Positions 8,156 to 17,687 of a DNA stretch of 60,631 bases are shown here, in pieces. Position numbers and translations under genes: made by a program. Source of the DNA: Minisyncoccota bacterium (lineage in GTDB: Bacteria; Patescibacteriota; JACMRA01); assembly GCA_014376695.1 (NCBI GenBank), contig JACMRA010000012.1, positions 1 to 60,631 of the forward strand, written 5' to 3'. Every line of letters starts with the position of its first letter. The stretch's first letter is position 1. The notes beneath the pieces were generated by a model, which searched no databases, was not told the DNA's origin, and saw only the letters and a list, made by a program, of their open reading frames with translations.

Positions 8156-9652
8156 TTAAATACTAATTACCTCAGATTCAACGGTCTCAATCTCTATTTT
8201 GACAAATTTGAAGGCTTTGAGAATGCTCCATAATATCCAAGTAACGGTTAAACATATACTATTAATAATCGGCTTGAGTAGCATCAATATCAAGAATAAC
8301 AAAATTGCAAAAATCAACGGGACGATATACTTAGAACTACTAGCCAGCTTGTTGCCAATATTCTCAGGAATTGTTTTTGATAATTTTTCACTGTTGGATA
8401 GTTCTCCAACATAGTTTATAAAATATTGCTTGACTAGCTGGCGATATAGGTTAGCATCTACTGGGGTCTCTAGGGCAACTGTTTTTAAATTCGGATATGC
8501 TTCATCTCGCCAAGAAGTTAATTTGACTGCCTTATTAGTTTGAATAAGCTTTTCACAGTCAGCTTCGCTCAGCTTGTCGGCCTTACATTTGATATCAAGA
8601 TCATCTTTTTCGACTACGGTTAACAAAACTTCGGTCGGTCGATAATTAAGCTCTAAGTAATCACGAAGCAAAGCTTGTTCATCTGATTTGGTACCGACTA
8701 ATTGTCCTGAATTCAGAGTTAAACCTCTATTAAGAAATAGATTTGCCAGGCCCGTAGATTTGCCCTTGTCGTTGTATCCGATAATTAATTTGTCCAAAGT
8801 ATCTTTTTGGGACAGGAAAACTTTGTCAATGAACTTGACCCCGCCGTCAAACTTATTATCGGTAGTCCCCATAGCGACAATTTGATTAAATAAACCAACA
8901 CAAAGCACCAGAATTGCCACAGTAGTCAGAATACGCGTCACTTCAGTACAAATATGAGAGATATTAAATAGTCTGCTAGATAATTGATTTTTTTCGAGTT
9001 CGAGATAAGCTAAGTAAAGAAGGAGAAATACTATCCAGACAAGCACTAAGGTTGAAACCGCCAGCAGCTGTCCTATAAATAAATTGACAAGCAAAAATAC
9101 ACCGGCCTGCACAAATAAAAATACAAACAAAAACAAACGATCTATCAAAATAATATAAAAGATGTTGGTTAGGGCCACAAAACTGACCAAGGACAAAATA
9201 ATCAGACCGAAGTTTAATAAGATGTTAGTACTAACCCCAAAAATTGTCGACCCTATCACAGTCATCAAAGTAAATGAAATTGTACCAAGCACTAAAAGGG
9301 CGATGGATTTCTGGAGGAGTCTTAGTGAATTATTTGATTTGTTCGGACTTGGGTTACTTACTTTTGATTTTGATATTTTCAAGCTGCTTTGGGATTGAAG
9401 TTTCGTAATATTTTTTTCGAGGGCTTGAGTGGGATCCTTACTTGAGAGAATTTCTTGATTATCAAGCAAAGAAGTACTGCCATTTTTTTGAGGCTCTAAC
9501 TTTTTGATATAACCAAAGTCTAGCTCCTCACTGTTGGCCAGCCCACGTTTGAGCTGACTTACATCAGAAACATCGTCTGAGACAATATTCGAACTAGTAG
9601 AACTTTCACGATTAAATGATAGGTGTCGAATTTTTTTGATTGGAGCTGACAT
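8156..9652 (-). CDS. Hypothetical polytopic membrane protein
   Basis: A 498-residue protein without a recognised family. The first 110 residues are polar and probably cytoplasmic. Five or so membrane segments follow between about residues 110 and 265. A soluble region of about 150 residues comes next, containing three cysteines ('IKCKADKLSEADCEK' holds two). Two more hydrophobic segments lie near the end (about 445-485), then a short acidic tail. The layout suggests an envelope protein with an extracytoplasmic loop. It lies between rpsA and the uvrC fragment on the same strand with gaps of 28 and 9 bases, so the three genes are probably one transcript. Confidence 0.7.
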   Translation of the reverse strand: MSAPIKKIRHLSFNRESSTSSNIVSDDVSDVSQLKRGLANSEELDFGYIKKLEPQKNGSTSLLDNQEILSSKDPTQALEKNITKLQSQSSLKISKSKVSNPSPNKSNNSLRLLQKSIALLVLGTISFTLMTVIGSTIFGVSTNILLNFGLIILSLVSFVALTNIFYIILIDRLFLFVFLFVQAGVFLLVNLFIGQLLAVSTLVLVWIVFLLLYLAYLELEKNQLSSRLFNISHICTEVTRILTTVAILVLCVGLFNQIVAMGTTDNKFDGGVKFIDKVFLSQKDTLDKLIIGYNDKGKSTGLANLFLNRGLTLNSGQLVGTKSDEQALLRDYLELNYRPTEVLLTVVEKDDLDIKCKADKLSEADCEKLIQTNKAVKLTSWRDEAYPNLKTVALETPVDANLYRQLVKQYFINYVGELSNSEKLSKTIPENIGNKLASSSKYIVPLIFAILLFLILMLLKPIINSICLTVTWILWSILKAFKFVKIEIETVESEVISI

Positions 9653-9680
9653 ATTGGTTATTATTATTTTTTATTTTTGA

Positions 9681-10943
9681 CTATTCGTTACTAGCCTCGC
9701 TAACTTCTCGTTCTTGGTTTTGTCGCTCCATTGCCTCACGCGCTCGGTCTTCACGGGCTTGCATATGAACAGCTTTGTCAGCTTCTTGCTTAGCGACGAT
9801 TTCTGTTTGGATTTGGAGGGCTTTATCAAAATCTTCGAGTAAAGTAAGGTAGAGTTTTTCGGAATTATCTAGTGAGAGAATCTTAAATTCTTTTATATCT
9901 CCCAATTTTAGAAGATCATGGATCTTAGTTGGGTTGTCGAGAATTGGATCGCTTATTTGCGAAATATGGCACAGGCCTTGAATATCTGTATCTTCATTGA
10001 CAACGATTACACCATAACTAACGATTTTCCCAATTTTTCCTTTGAAAGCATCTCCAACCTTGGAGGCTTTGACAAATTGTGTCCATGGATTTGTCATTGT
10101 TTGCTTGATAGAGAGGTTAATTCGATTCTCTTTGTCAATATCAATAATTTTGACAGTAACTTTATCGCCTTTTTTGTATTCGTTGCGTGGGTCATCGACT
10201 TTTTTCCAAGCAATTTCGCTAATGTGGACTAAACCATCAAGATTTTCGTCAAATCTAACAAACAGCCCAAAGTCAACTGCTCCGGCAATAACGCCTTCAA
10301 CCACATCTCCAATTTTGTATTTATTTAGTTTTTCAGTGATTAATTCGTCATTAACAGCCCTTTCACTGACAATAATAGATTCACTGTCTGGGTTTAGACT
10401 GATAATTTTGACTTTAAAAATTTGGCCCACGTATTTTTTCATCTGGTTCAAAAGGCTTTTATCTTCCGTACCAATTTGCTTGATTGCATGGGTAGGGGAA
10501 AGTAGGGAGGCTGGCAAAAATCCTTCAATACCTCGAACCTTAACCATAAATCCACCGCGGTTTACTTCGCGAATTTTGGCGTCGACTGTGGTCTTGTTAT
10601 CTATAGCTTCTTTAATTTCAGCAATAACCTTGTCATGTCCAATTGACTTAAAACTTAATTCAAGGGCGCCTAACTCACTGTCAAGAGCCAATACCATAGC
10701 TTCGACAATTTCACCGATTTGGAGCTTGCTAATATAATCATCGGTGTAGAGTTCCTTCCCTCGGATTACCCCGATTCCAATGTTTTCGATTTGGATTAGC
10801 ACTTGGTTTTTTACAACAAAGATTACCTTTCCTTCTATTTTGTCTCCAACTTTTATTGAAGTTGATTCGCTTGCAGCGTTGCTAACGGCACTGAGTAAAT
10901 TACTCATCGTTGGCTTGTTTTGGTCTTGGATATTATTAGTCAT
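9681..10943 (-). CDS. rpsA: 30S ribosomal protein S1
   Basis: A 420-residue protein with four S1-type OB-fold RNA-binding domains at about residues 32-100, 115-190, 210-285 and 297-368. The third is the most typical ('DFGLFVRFDENLDGLVHISE'). S1 binds single-stranded mRNA on the small subunit and helps initiation on leaders without a Shine-Dalgarno sequence, which fits the SD-less genes in this window. The C-terminal 45 residues are charged, with many Glu, Arg and Gln. Six-domain S1 is about 550 residues, so this is the shorter four-domain form. A consensus promoter lies just upstream and the ATG is in a CATATG context. Confidence 0.93.
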   Translation of the reverse strand: MTNNIQDQNKPTMSNLLSAVSNAASESTSIKVGDKIEGKVIFVVKNQVLIQIENIGIGVIRGKELYTDDYISKLQIGEIVEAMVLALDSELGALELSFKSIGHDKVIAEIKEAIDNKTTVDAKIREVNRGGFMVKVRGIEGFLPASLLSPTHAIKQIGTEDKSLLNQMKKYVGQIFKVKIISLNPDSESIIVSERAVNDELITEKLNKYKIGDVVEGVIAGAVDFGLFVRFDENLDGLVHISEIAWKKVDDPRNEYKKGDKVTVKIIDIDKENRINLSIKQTMTNPWTQFVKASKVGDAFKGKIGKIVSYGVIVVNEDTDIQGLCHISQISDPILDNPTKIHDLLKLGDIKEFKILSLDNSEKLYLTLLEDFDKALQIQTEIVAKQEADKAVHMQAREDRAREAMERQNQEREVSEASNE

Positions 10944-10958
10944 ATGTATTTATATGCT

Positions 10959-10987
10959 ATTAAAGGCGGGTTGTGTTTTTTTGTCAA
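10959..10987 (-). promoter_or_regulatory. Promoter of rpsA
   Basis: On the minus strand, TTGACA (complement of 10982-10987) and TTTAAT (complement of 10959-10964) are 17 bases apart. The predicted transcript begins about 8 bases before the rpsA ATG at 10943, so the leader is very short. The -35 box is half of the palindrome at 10981-10995. Confidence 0.65.
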
Positions 10988-10995
10988 ATTGACAA
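10981..10995. promoter_or_regulatory. Palindrome TTGTCAA-A-TTGACAA between divergent genes
   Basis: A perfect 7+1+7 inverted repeat lies in the divergent region between rpsA and the ABC-F gene. Each arm reads as a -35 box (TTGACA) on one strand. The minus-strand arm has a good -10 partner. The plus-strand arm has no convincing -10 at 17 bases. A near-identical palindrome is at 57084-57097, again between divergent genes. Confidence 0.5.
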
Positions 10996-11068
10996 TTTGC
11001 AGAATTGAGAGCAAGTTTGAAGGTGTAAATAACTAATTTTTCTAAATTTTTTTCAATTTTTTCGTCCC

Positions 11069-12907
11069 GTGATCAATACATCCATCAAAAGCTATATAAG
11101 TAGCCATGAGATTAGCCTTCATTACGGCAAAAAGGCCATTCTTGATACCACCAGCTTCGAGATAACTCAAGGTGCTAGAATTGGGTTAGTAGGGGTTAAC
11201 GGTACCGGAAAAACTAGTGTAATTAGATTACTTGCAGGTATTGAGAGGGTTGACGAAGGGTCGATGATAGTGACAAGCGGCGTTCGAGTGGCTTATCTGA
11301 CACAAGGGTTTAATTTTGGTTTGGCCAGTACGGTTCAGGAGCATTTGTATAACACCAGTGGCCACATCACGGTGCTGCTAAGTCAATATAAAGTTAGCCC
11401 GAATCAGGAATTATTCGACATATTGACCGAACTAAAAGGCTTTGATCTAGATCGGATTATTGATTATTGGCTCAATCGTTATAAGATTCCTGGGAGCGAT
11501 CAACTAATAAACCAGCTTAGCGGCGGGCAAAAAAAGCGATTACAGATTATTTCAGCCTTGATTAATCCAACCGAAGTATTACTACTTGACGAGCCAACCA
11601 ATCACCTCGATATTGAGACTATCCAAACTTTACAAACGGATCTTGCCAATTATACAGGAGCCGTCGTTATAGTTAGTCATGACAGGCAATTTATGAATGA
11701 TGTTTGCGACCATATTTGGGAGTTAGATCGGGGCAAAATCTATAACCATATTGGTAACTATCAAAAATATCTCAGCTCCAAAATCGCACGAATGGAAAAT
11801 GAAGCCACCATTAGCTGGAAAACCAAGCAGCATCTGAAACGGGAGTACAAATGGGTAACAGCAGGCGTTCAAGCTCGAGGTGTCAAAGACAAAGGCCGCT
11901 TGCAAAGATATTGGGAGCTTTCTGATCAGCAAAAAGCCTTGGCCAAATCGCAAATTGCTATGCTTATACCAGAACCGTCCCAACTTGGATCGCGGATTAT
12001 AGACGTGGTTAATCTGGGTTATAAGATCGATGAGCGAGTATTAATTAACAGTTGGAGTTGGGACTTTCAGCCCTATCATAAAATAGCCCTCATTGGGCCA
12101 AACGGCGCGGGTAAAACTACATTACTCAAACTCTTACAAGGGCATCTCAAGCCAACTAGCGGCACTATTAAACGCGGGATTAATACCAAAATATTATACC
12201 TAGATCAGCACAAAAGCGATCTGAATCTCAACACTACCCCGTTTGAATATATGGGGAACGGACTTGAGCGAATTGATTTTGGGTTAGTGCCCATCAGTAC
12301 TCGAAAGTATTTGGATAGGTGGTTATTTGATAAGACTCAGATTAATACCCCGATTGCCTATTTATCAGGCGGGCAACAAACTAGGCTTCTAATGGCCAAA
12401 AAACTTTGCGCCCCAGCCAATCTTTTGATTTTTGATGAGCCGACTAATGATTTAGACCTTGATACTATTCGGTCGCTAGAACAGACTCTCGAGGCTTATG
12501 ACGGGCCGGTTTTGATTGTTTCTCATGATCGATCTTTTATTAATGCAATATGCAATTATGTTCTAGTTTTTGATGGATTGGGTAATATCGATATGGTTAC
12601 CGGGAATTATGACGATTATTTAGAATGGAAAAAAGACAAAACTCTGGAGACTTCGGCCGAGACACCAAAAATAGATCCAAATTTAACCTTAACTCCTAAG
12701 CAAGAGAGGCAGCTCAAAGCCAAGTCGCACCAACTGCAAAAGGAAGTGATCCAGCTAGAAAAATCCATGGAAGCCCTACAAGAAAAATTCAACGATCCAA
12801 AAATCTACCTTGATGTAGTCAAAGCCAGTAAGCTTAATTATCAATTAAAACAGCTCTCAACCGAACTCGATAAAAAGATGACCGAGTGGCTAGAAATAGA
12901 AATTTAA
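11069..12907 (+). CDS. ABC-F family ATPase
   Basis: A 612-residue protein with two ATP-binding cassettes in one chain and no membrane segment. This is the ABC-F type, whose members act on the ribosome in translation or antibiotic protection. Cassette 1 has Walker A 'GVNGTGKT', signature 'LSGGQKKR' and Walker B 'LLLDEPTNHLD'. Cassette 2 has 'GPNGAGKT', 'LSGGQQTR' and 'LIFDEPTNDLD'. The linker between them holds many basic residues. The last 70 residues form a coiled coil ('QLQKEVIQLEKSMEALQEKF') as in Uup-like proteins, so it is closest to the Uup/EttA group, though the subfamily is not certain. The start is a GTG at 11069. The exonuclease gene begins 14 bases after the stop. Confidence 0.9.
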   Translation: MINTSIKSYISSHEISLHYGKKAILDTTSFEITQGARIGLVGVNGTGKTSVIRLLAGIERVDEGSMIVTSGVRVAYLTQGFNFGLASTVQEHLYNTSGHITVLLSQYKVSPNQELFDILTELKGFDLDRIIDYWLNRYKIPGSDQLINQLSGGQKKRLQIISALINPTEVLLLDEPTNHLDIETIQTLQTDLANYTGAVVIVSHDRQFMNDVCDHIWELDRGKIYNHIGNYQKYLSSKIARMENEATISWKTKQHLKREYKWVTAGVQARGVKDKGRLQRYWELSDQQKALAKSQIAMLIPEPSQLGSRIIDVVNLGYKIDERVLINSWSWDFQPYHKIALIGPNGAGKTTLLKLLQGHLKPTSGTIKRGINTKILYLDQHKSDLNLNTTPFEYMGNGLERIDFGLVPISTRKYLDRWLFDKTQINTPIAYLSGGQQTRLLMAKKLCAPANLLIFDEPTNDLDLDTIRSLEQTLEAYDGPVLIVSHDRSFINAICNYVLVFDGLGNIDMVTGNYDDYLEWKKDKTLETSAETPKIDPNLTLTPKQERQLKAKSHQLQKEVIQLEKSMEALQEKFNDPKIYLDVVKASKLNYQLKQLSTELDKKMTEWLEIEI

Positions 12908-12921
12908 CCCAAAACCTCCTT

Positions 12922-13866
12922 ATGAAAAATGTAATAATTATTGATTCATCTTATCTTGTGTTTCGCTCGCACTTTGCTTATTCCAAATTGTCTCACAACG
13001 ATAAACCGATCGGAGCTTTTTTTGGGTATATCAAAACCGTTCTAAATCTAATTAGAATTTATCAGCCTATGGATATTTATATAGCTTTTGATCTGCCCAA
13101 GCCGACTTGGCGGCACCAAATTTTTGGAGATTATAAGGCAGGGAGAAGCCAGCCAGATCCAGCCATGATCGAGCAATTTCCAATAATCAATCAATGGAGT
13201 AGCGGCGTTGCCACAAGTAGCTATTCTAAGGAAGGATATGAGGCCGATGATATGATTAATACCCTTGGCTACCGATTATCAATTGACGCAACTATTGATC
13301 AGATTATTGTCTTTAGTGCTGACAAAGACCTATATCAGATGTTAACCCTCCCAAAAATTAAGTTTTATCAAAATGACGGTAAGCTTTTTGGATGCACCGA
13401 GTTTATTGACAAATACGAACTAGAGCCAAGCCAGTGGCTTGATTACAAAGCCTTAGTTGGAGACAATAGTGATAATATAATTGGCATTTCTGGGATCGGT
13501 CCAAAAACCGCAACTAATCTACTCAAGACTTTTGATACTTTGGACGTAATACTAAATATAGATTTGGCAGCTTACAAACCAATTAATAATATTAAACCTG
13601 AATTAATCCAAAAAATCCAATTCCAAAAAGAGCTATTACATCGAAATCTTGTTCTGTGTAAGTTAAGCTTTGTGGACGATATCGAAATCCCTGATAGCCT
13701 GGAAACTATTTCTTATAAACTTGAAAAGGGGGCAGAAACTCTAAAAAAGTACAATTTTAATTCTTTAATTACGGAGATATTTAATATTCAAAACCCCAAA
13801 AAAACAGACTCTACATCTCTAGGGCAATCGCAAGCGCATCAGTCTTGGAGTCAACCTCTCTGGTAG
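12922..13866 (+). CDS. Stand-alone 5'-3' exonuclease (PolA N-terminal type)
   Basis: A 314-residue FEN-family nuclease equivalent to the 5'-3' exonuclease domain of DNA polymerase I, without the polymerase domain. It would remove RNA primers or flaps. Acidic metal ligands are seen in 'IIDSSYLVFRS', 'IAFDLPKPTWR', 'EGYEADDMI' and 'VFSADKDLYQM'. The DNA-binding helix-hairpin-helix is 'VGDNSDNIIGISGIGPKTA'. I chose the ATG at 12922, because an earlier in-frame start would overlap the ABC-F gene and adds residues not typical of the family. The six bases before the start read CCTCCT, which is the opposite of a Shine-Dalgarno sequence. Its 3' end overlaps the convergent protease gene by 56 bases. 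Confidence 0.9.
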   Translation: MKNVIIIDSSYLVFRSHFAYSKLSHNDKPIGAFFGYIKTVLNLIRIYQPMDIYIAFDLPKPTWRHQIFGDYKAGRSQPDPAMIEQFPIINQWSSGVATSSYSKEGYEADDMINTLGYRLSIDATIDQIIVFSADKDLYQMLTLPKIKFYQNDGKLFGCTEFIDKYELEPSQWLDYKALVGDNSDNIIGISGIGPKTATNLLKTFDTLDVILNIDLAAYKPINNIKPELIQKIQFQKELLHRNLVLCKLSFVDDIEIPDSLETISYKLEKGAETLKKYNFNSLITEIFNIQNPKKTDSTSLGQSQAHQSWSQPLW

Positions 13867-14959
13867 GTTTTATCCCTTGTTTATCTATTTGCCTGCCTTT
13901 TGGGGTGAGCCACTCGGCGGTTGTTATTTTGAGACTGTCGCCGTTAGGTAGCTCAATCACTTCTTGGACGACGCCCTTGCCATAAGTTTTTTGGCCAACT
14001 GTTGGGATATCTCGGTGATCTTGTAATGCTCCGACTAGAATTTCACTGGCACTGGCCGTACCTTTATTGGTGAGGATTATTAACGGGTATTTAACCAAAC
14101 TCAAATTATTTTTGTCGGTAGATTTAATCGTCGATTCTCGCGCCTTTGTTTTTTCGGTAACTATTGGTAAATTTTTATCTAGGAAATAACTAATTACTTG
14201 GATAGATTCTTGAAGTAGTCCGCCCCCGTCAGAGCGTACATCAATAATAATACGATTAATATTAGTGTCAGCAAGTATATTTTTGGCGATGGCAGCCATT
14301 TTCTTATCTAGATTTTGCCCAAAAGAAACTATTGTAATAATCGCTGTCTTGTCTTTTTTGGTGAGGTCAATTAGCTCCACGTCAATTTTTACACGGGTTA
14401 ATTCACGGTCTATATTTTGGGCATTGCGGATAAAGGTTAGTTTGACTTTGGAGCTTTTTGGCCCACGGATTTTGCCTACTATATCTTGAGAATCTAACCC
14501 TCTGATATTTTCACCGTTGACTGAGATTAGAACATCGCCTGGCTGTATGTCTAGGAGGCTTGCAGGAGAACTGGGAAGAGTCTTTTTTACGACGGTCTTA
14601 TCGGGTGTTTCAAAGTCAAATTCGATACCCACACCTTCGTATTGACGATTAAGATCGCTATTAAATTGCTGATACTCCTTTTTGGATAGATAGTCTGAAT
14701 AGGGATCATCTAAGGCGCTCACTATGCCTTTGAGTTGACCGAGTTCGTATTGCTGGGCAGTTGGGGGAGTTTTATAATATTTAGCCTGAATTAGACTTTT
14801 GAGTGATACATCGTTTATTGGGCTAGTCAACAGCACGGCTACCAGGGCAGAACTAACAATGACAAGCAAAATTACTAGAATTGAACACAACACCTTCAGA
14901 CCGATTAAATGGAATTGTGCACCTGATTTTTTTGGTTCTTCGAGGATGGGATTACTCAT
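13811..14959 (-). CDS. S41-family C-terminal processing protease (CtpA type)
   Basis: A 382-residue membrane-anchored serine protease. An N-terminal membrane segment (about residues 20-44) would place the rest outside the membrane. A PDZ domain at about 105-190 ('QPGDVLISVNGENIRGLDSQ') recognises C-termini of substrates. The S41 domain follows with the catalytic serine in 'NKGTASASEIL' and the lysine in 'GQKTYGKGVVQE', the Ser-Lys dyad of this family. 'DVRSDGGGLL' is the conserved strand before the active site. Length is typical. Likely roles are processing of surface proteins or cell-wall enzymes. The gene is divergent from the surface-protein gene that begins 240 bases away. Confidence 0.93.
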   Translation of the reverse strand: MSNPILEEPKKSGAQFHLIGLKVLCSILVILLVIVSSALVAVLLTSPINDVSLKSLIQAKYYKTPPTAQQYELGQLKGIVSALDDPYSDYLSKKEYQQFNSDLNRQYEGVGIEFDFETPDKTVVKKTLPSSPASLLDIQPGDVLISVNGENIRGLDSQDIVGKIRGPKSSKVKLTFIRNAQNIDRELTRVKIDVELIDLTKKDKTAIITIVSFGQNLDKKMAAIAKNILADTNINRIIIDVRSDGGGLLQESIQVISYFLDKNLPIVTEKTKARESTIKSTDKNNLSLVKYPLIILTNKGTASASEILVGALQDHRDIPTVGQKTYGKGVVQEVIELPNGDSLKITTAEWLTPKGRQIDKQGIKPTREVDSKTDALAIALEM

Positions 14960-15106
14960 AATTAACTCATTAATTTGGTATTAGTATTCAATCATTATAA
15001 TAGTTTTTAATTTGTGGCAAATGATATTTATTTGTATTAAAATTTTAACGTAGTTAACCAGAGTTATTACATTACCAGATATGTATCAAGCAAACAGTAA
15101 TTACTC

Positions 15107-15136
15107 TTGACTATAACCAACAAAAAACAATATAGT
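15107..15136 (+). promoter_or_regulatory. Promoter of the surface-protein gene
   Basis: TTGACT (15107-15112) and TATAGT (15131-15136) are 18 bases apart. The start of transcription would be near 15143, giving a leader of about 57 bases before the ATG at 15200. This is one of the longer leaders in the window. Confidence 0.55.
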
Positions 15137-15199
15137 TAGAGTAACCCATAAAACTATTTCTTGCGGTTATATTAATCTAAAGACTTTACCTTAAAATAT

Positions 15200-17521
15200 A
15201 TGATTCAACCAATTTTCAACCAGTTAAAACTCGTAGTAACAGCATTTGTCCTTACTATGGGAATTGTAAGCTCTTTATCAATAGGATCTATCAGCACCCA
15301 AGCCGCGCCAGTATATACCTGCCCAGCAGGAAGTGTATTAGCCGGTACTAGTTGTCAATCCTTTACATGTGCCGATAATTCTGTACCAGTGAGCGGTAAC
15401 TGCGCCGCCAATCAATACGGATTATACGAATGCAAAACTGCCCCAGCTGGTGCAACTAGAGTATTATTACCATATTACCAAGTCTCTTATGGTGGGGGAC
15501 TCTGCACAACTAAACCCGACTTATTTCGAATGGGTAGTTGTAATGCTGGTGGCGCCTGGCCAGAAGGAAACAAATCAACTGGGCCAACAGCGGGCAATAC
15601 TTCATATTCGACCAATGGTAAATACTGGTGGGATCCCGCCATATCTGCGGGCACTCAGTGGGTTTACACACACGGTAATGGAACTCAAGGGATTCAACCA
15701 CTAGGGCGATCCGGTACGGCATATGGTGTCGGAGCTAATTTCAGTGCTTACATTGCTAATAATAACTGGAAGCCTCTTATCAATCCTTATCTTGATCCTA
15801 AAGTGTATGGAAACAATGGTCAAAACTACGAAAATGTTGTAAATGCTTTTAACCAAGATGTATTACAAAATAATATGTGTACTCAGTACAAAATAGTTAA
15901 TGTCGTCTGTGCAATACCTAGCGGTGGAGCTGGCGGCTGTAATCAATACAAATACACCTTCGAGAGATCAGGTAATTATAGGGCTTGTGAACCTGGTTAC
16001 GGTGTTTATATGAGACCTACCAATTTAGGGCACTCAATTGATACTACATTTGGAAGTGGAGAGTCTTCAATTGTTGATGATGTTTTGACTCGCGGGATAA
16101 CTTCCCTCTGTATGAAATATGGGACACCAACAGCAGGTCTTCAATCCATTGCTTATAGTACAGGTTACAGACCAAAAAGCTGTAAAACAATTGGATTAGT
16201 TGAAGTTTACGCAACGGATCTAGGTGGTGGTGACCAAGAAGCTGACACTCTTTGTATCCCTTCAAGTCCTCAACCAGCTTCTGTCGTTGGTAAGACCGTT
16301 ACTACTCCAGCAAGCCTAACCTCTAATTCACCAGAAGGTTGGTTAGACGGTATTTCCAATACTGGCGTTGCTAGCGGTTGGGCTACTGATGCAGATGTCC
16401 CTAATACTTCTCTTGATGTACATTTTTATATCGACGGATCAACAACATCGATGGGAACCTATATCGGCAAAACTACAGCTAGCTATGTGCGACCTGATTT
16501 ACCAGCCCCATACAACACTGGTAAAAATGGTTACGACTTCAAAATGCCAAAAGCGTACTGCGACAGCAAACCACATACTCTCTATGCGTATGGAATTGAT
16601 GCTCCAGCTTTTGTGAGCAACCCGTTATTGAGTGGATCTCCAAAAAGCTTTACTTTGAGCCCGACTGAATGTGGGTATGGTACTACTACCACTACAACTG
16701 TCACAATAGATCCAATCACACTAACAGATTTGACTAATGGGTCAACCAAGATTATATGTAACGGCGGAAAGGAAGTTGTCGTCAATTCAAAGACTACATG
16801 TATTTTTGACATTGGTAAGAAGACACTGCCTGACAACACAAATATTGCTATTGGTAATGGGGATATTTCCAGTTCTACCTGCAAAGCTGTTGGCGCTGCT
16901 GTAAACTGCACTAATGTTTCCACAGGTACCTTAACAGGTGATCAACCTATTTATGTAAAGGTCGGAGATAGTGATAAAACTGACTCCAACCAAAAAGCCA
17001 AAGTAGTTGACGTTCCAACAATAAGTCCAGTTACAGCAACAACTACAGCTATAACAACTGATGATTTTAAGCCAAAAAACGATAATGGTTCAGGGGTTTC
17101 AAATAATAATACTATCAAAATAATCTGTAACGACGGAAAAGATGTCGCTATGAATTCGACTACAACTTGTACTTTTGATATCGGAAATAAAACCCTTCCA
17201 GAAAACACCAAAATCGCAATTGGAAATGGAGATATCAACACTTCAACCTGTACTATCAACGGTTCCAAGGTAACTTGTACCAGTGTTTCTACAGGATCAG
17301 AAGCTGGCGACCAACCTCTCTATATCAAAATTGGAAAGGGCGATAAGGTTAACACTAACCAAAAGGTCAAAGTCTCCGGAGATTCTTCAGTCGGCGCAAC
17401 ATTAGTTCGCTCCGGTGCTGGTACTGCGGTAGCAGGTACAATAGGAACAATGGCAATAGCCGGAGCTGGATTCTTTCTTTATAAGAAAAAGACTTCCCGC
17501 AACGCTAAGTTAAACATTTAA
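15200..17521 (+). CDS. Large secreted, membrane-anchored surface protein
   Basis: A 773-residue protein with a signal peptide ('FVLTMGIVSSLSIGSISTQA', cleavage near residue 35) and a C-terminal hydrophobic anchor followed by 'YKKKTSRNAK'. There is no LPXTG sortase site. Residues about 36-90 are cysteine-rich. Residues about 380-495 form a module with 'WLDGISNTGVASGWA', 'VHFYIDG' and 'AYGID', a pattern I associate with secreted carbohydrate-active or adhesion proteins. Two tandem repeats of about 95 residues follow, each with 'KIICN.GK', 'TTC.FDIG.KTLP.NT.IAIGNGDI' and 'GDQP.Y.K.G'. The gene has its own promoter and terminator. A role in attachment to a host or surface is inferred. Confidence 0.85.
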   Translation: MIQPIFNQLKLVVTAFVLTMGIVSSLSIGSISTQAAPVYTCPAGSVLAGTSCQSFTCADNSVPVSGNCAANQYGLYECKTAPAGATRVLLPYYQVSYGGGLCTTKPDLFRMGSCNAGGAWPEGNKSTGPTAGNTSYSTNGKYWWDPAISAGTQWVYTHGNGTQGIQPLGRSGTAYGVGANFSAYIANNNWKPLINPYLDPKVYGNNGQNYENVVNAFNQDVLQNNMCTQYKIVNVVCAIPSGGAGGCNQYKYTFERSGNYRACEPGYGVYMRPTNLGHSIDTTFGSGESSIVDDVLTRGITSLCMKYGTPTAGLQSIAYSTGYRPKSCKTIGLVEVYATDLGGGDQEADTLCIPSSPQPASVVGKTVTTPASLTSNSPEGWLDGISNTGVASGWATDADVPNTSLDVHFYIDGSTTSMGTYIGKTTASYVRPDLPAPYNTGKNGYDFKMPKAYCDSKPHTLYAYGIDAPAFVSNPLLSGSPKSFTLSPTECGYGTTTTTTVTIDPITLTDLTNGSTKIICNGGKEVVVNSKTTCIFDIGKKTLPDNTNIAIGNGDISSSTCKAVGAAVNCTNVSTGTLTGDQPIYVKVGDSDKTDSNQKAKVVDVPTISPVTATTTAITTDDFKPKNDNGSGVSNNNTIKIICNDGKDVAMNSTTTCTFDIGNKTLPENTKIAIGNGDINTSTCTINGSKVTCTSVSTGSEAGDQPLYIKIGKGDKVNTNQKVKVSGDSSVGATLVRSGAGTAVAGTIGTMAIAGAGFFLYKKKTSRNAKLNI

Positions 17522-17563
17522 TCCAAGACTTTTTAGTTTCTAGACTAGAATCTAGCCAGGCTG

Positions 17564-17589
17564 CCTTCTCAATTTTGAGAGGGTTTTTT
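17564..17589 (+). terminator. Rho-independent terminator of the surface-protein gene
   Basis: A nine-pair stem (17564-17572 with 17575-17583, including one T-G pair and a TT loop) is followed by six T residues at 17584-17589. It lies 43 bases after the surface-protein stop codon. Confidence 0.85.
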
Positions 17590-17687
17590 GGTGCCTGGAA
17601 GGTAATAGATTATGGCTGGACAAATTAGAGTATTTTGTTTTTAGTTCTAGTATTAATTATTATATAAAGTTTAGAATTTTTTTAAAT

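Noticed and set aside
10042-10737. 231-codon frame antisense to rpsA
   Set aside because: It is a shadow of the S1 coding sequence, with no motif and improbable composition.
17380-17521. LPXTG-type sortase signal on the surface protein
   Set aside because: There is a membrane anchor and basic tail but no LPXTG-like motif.
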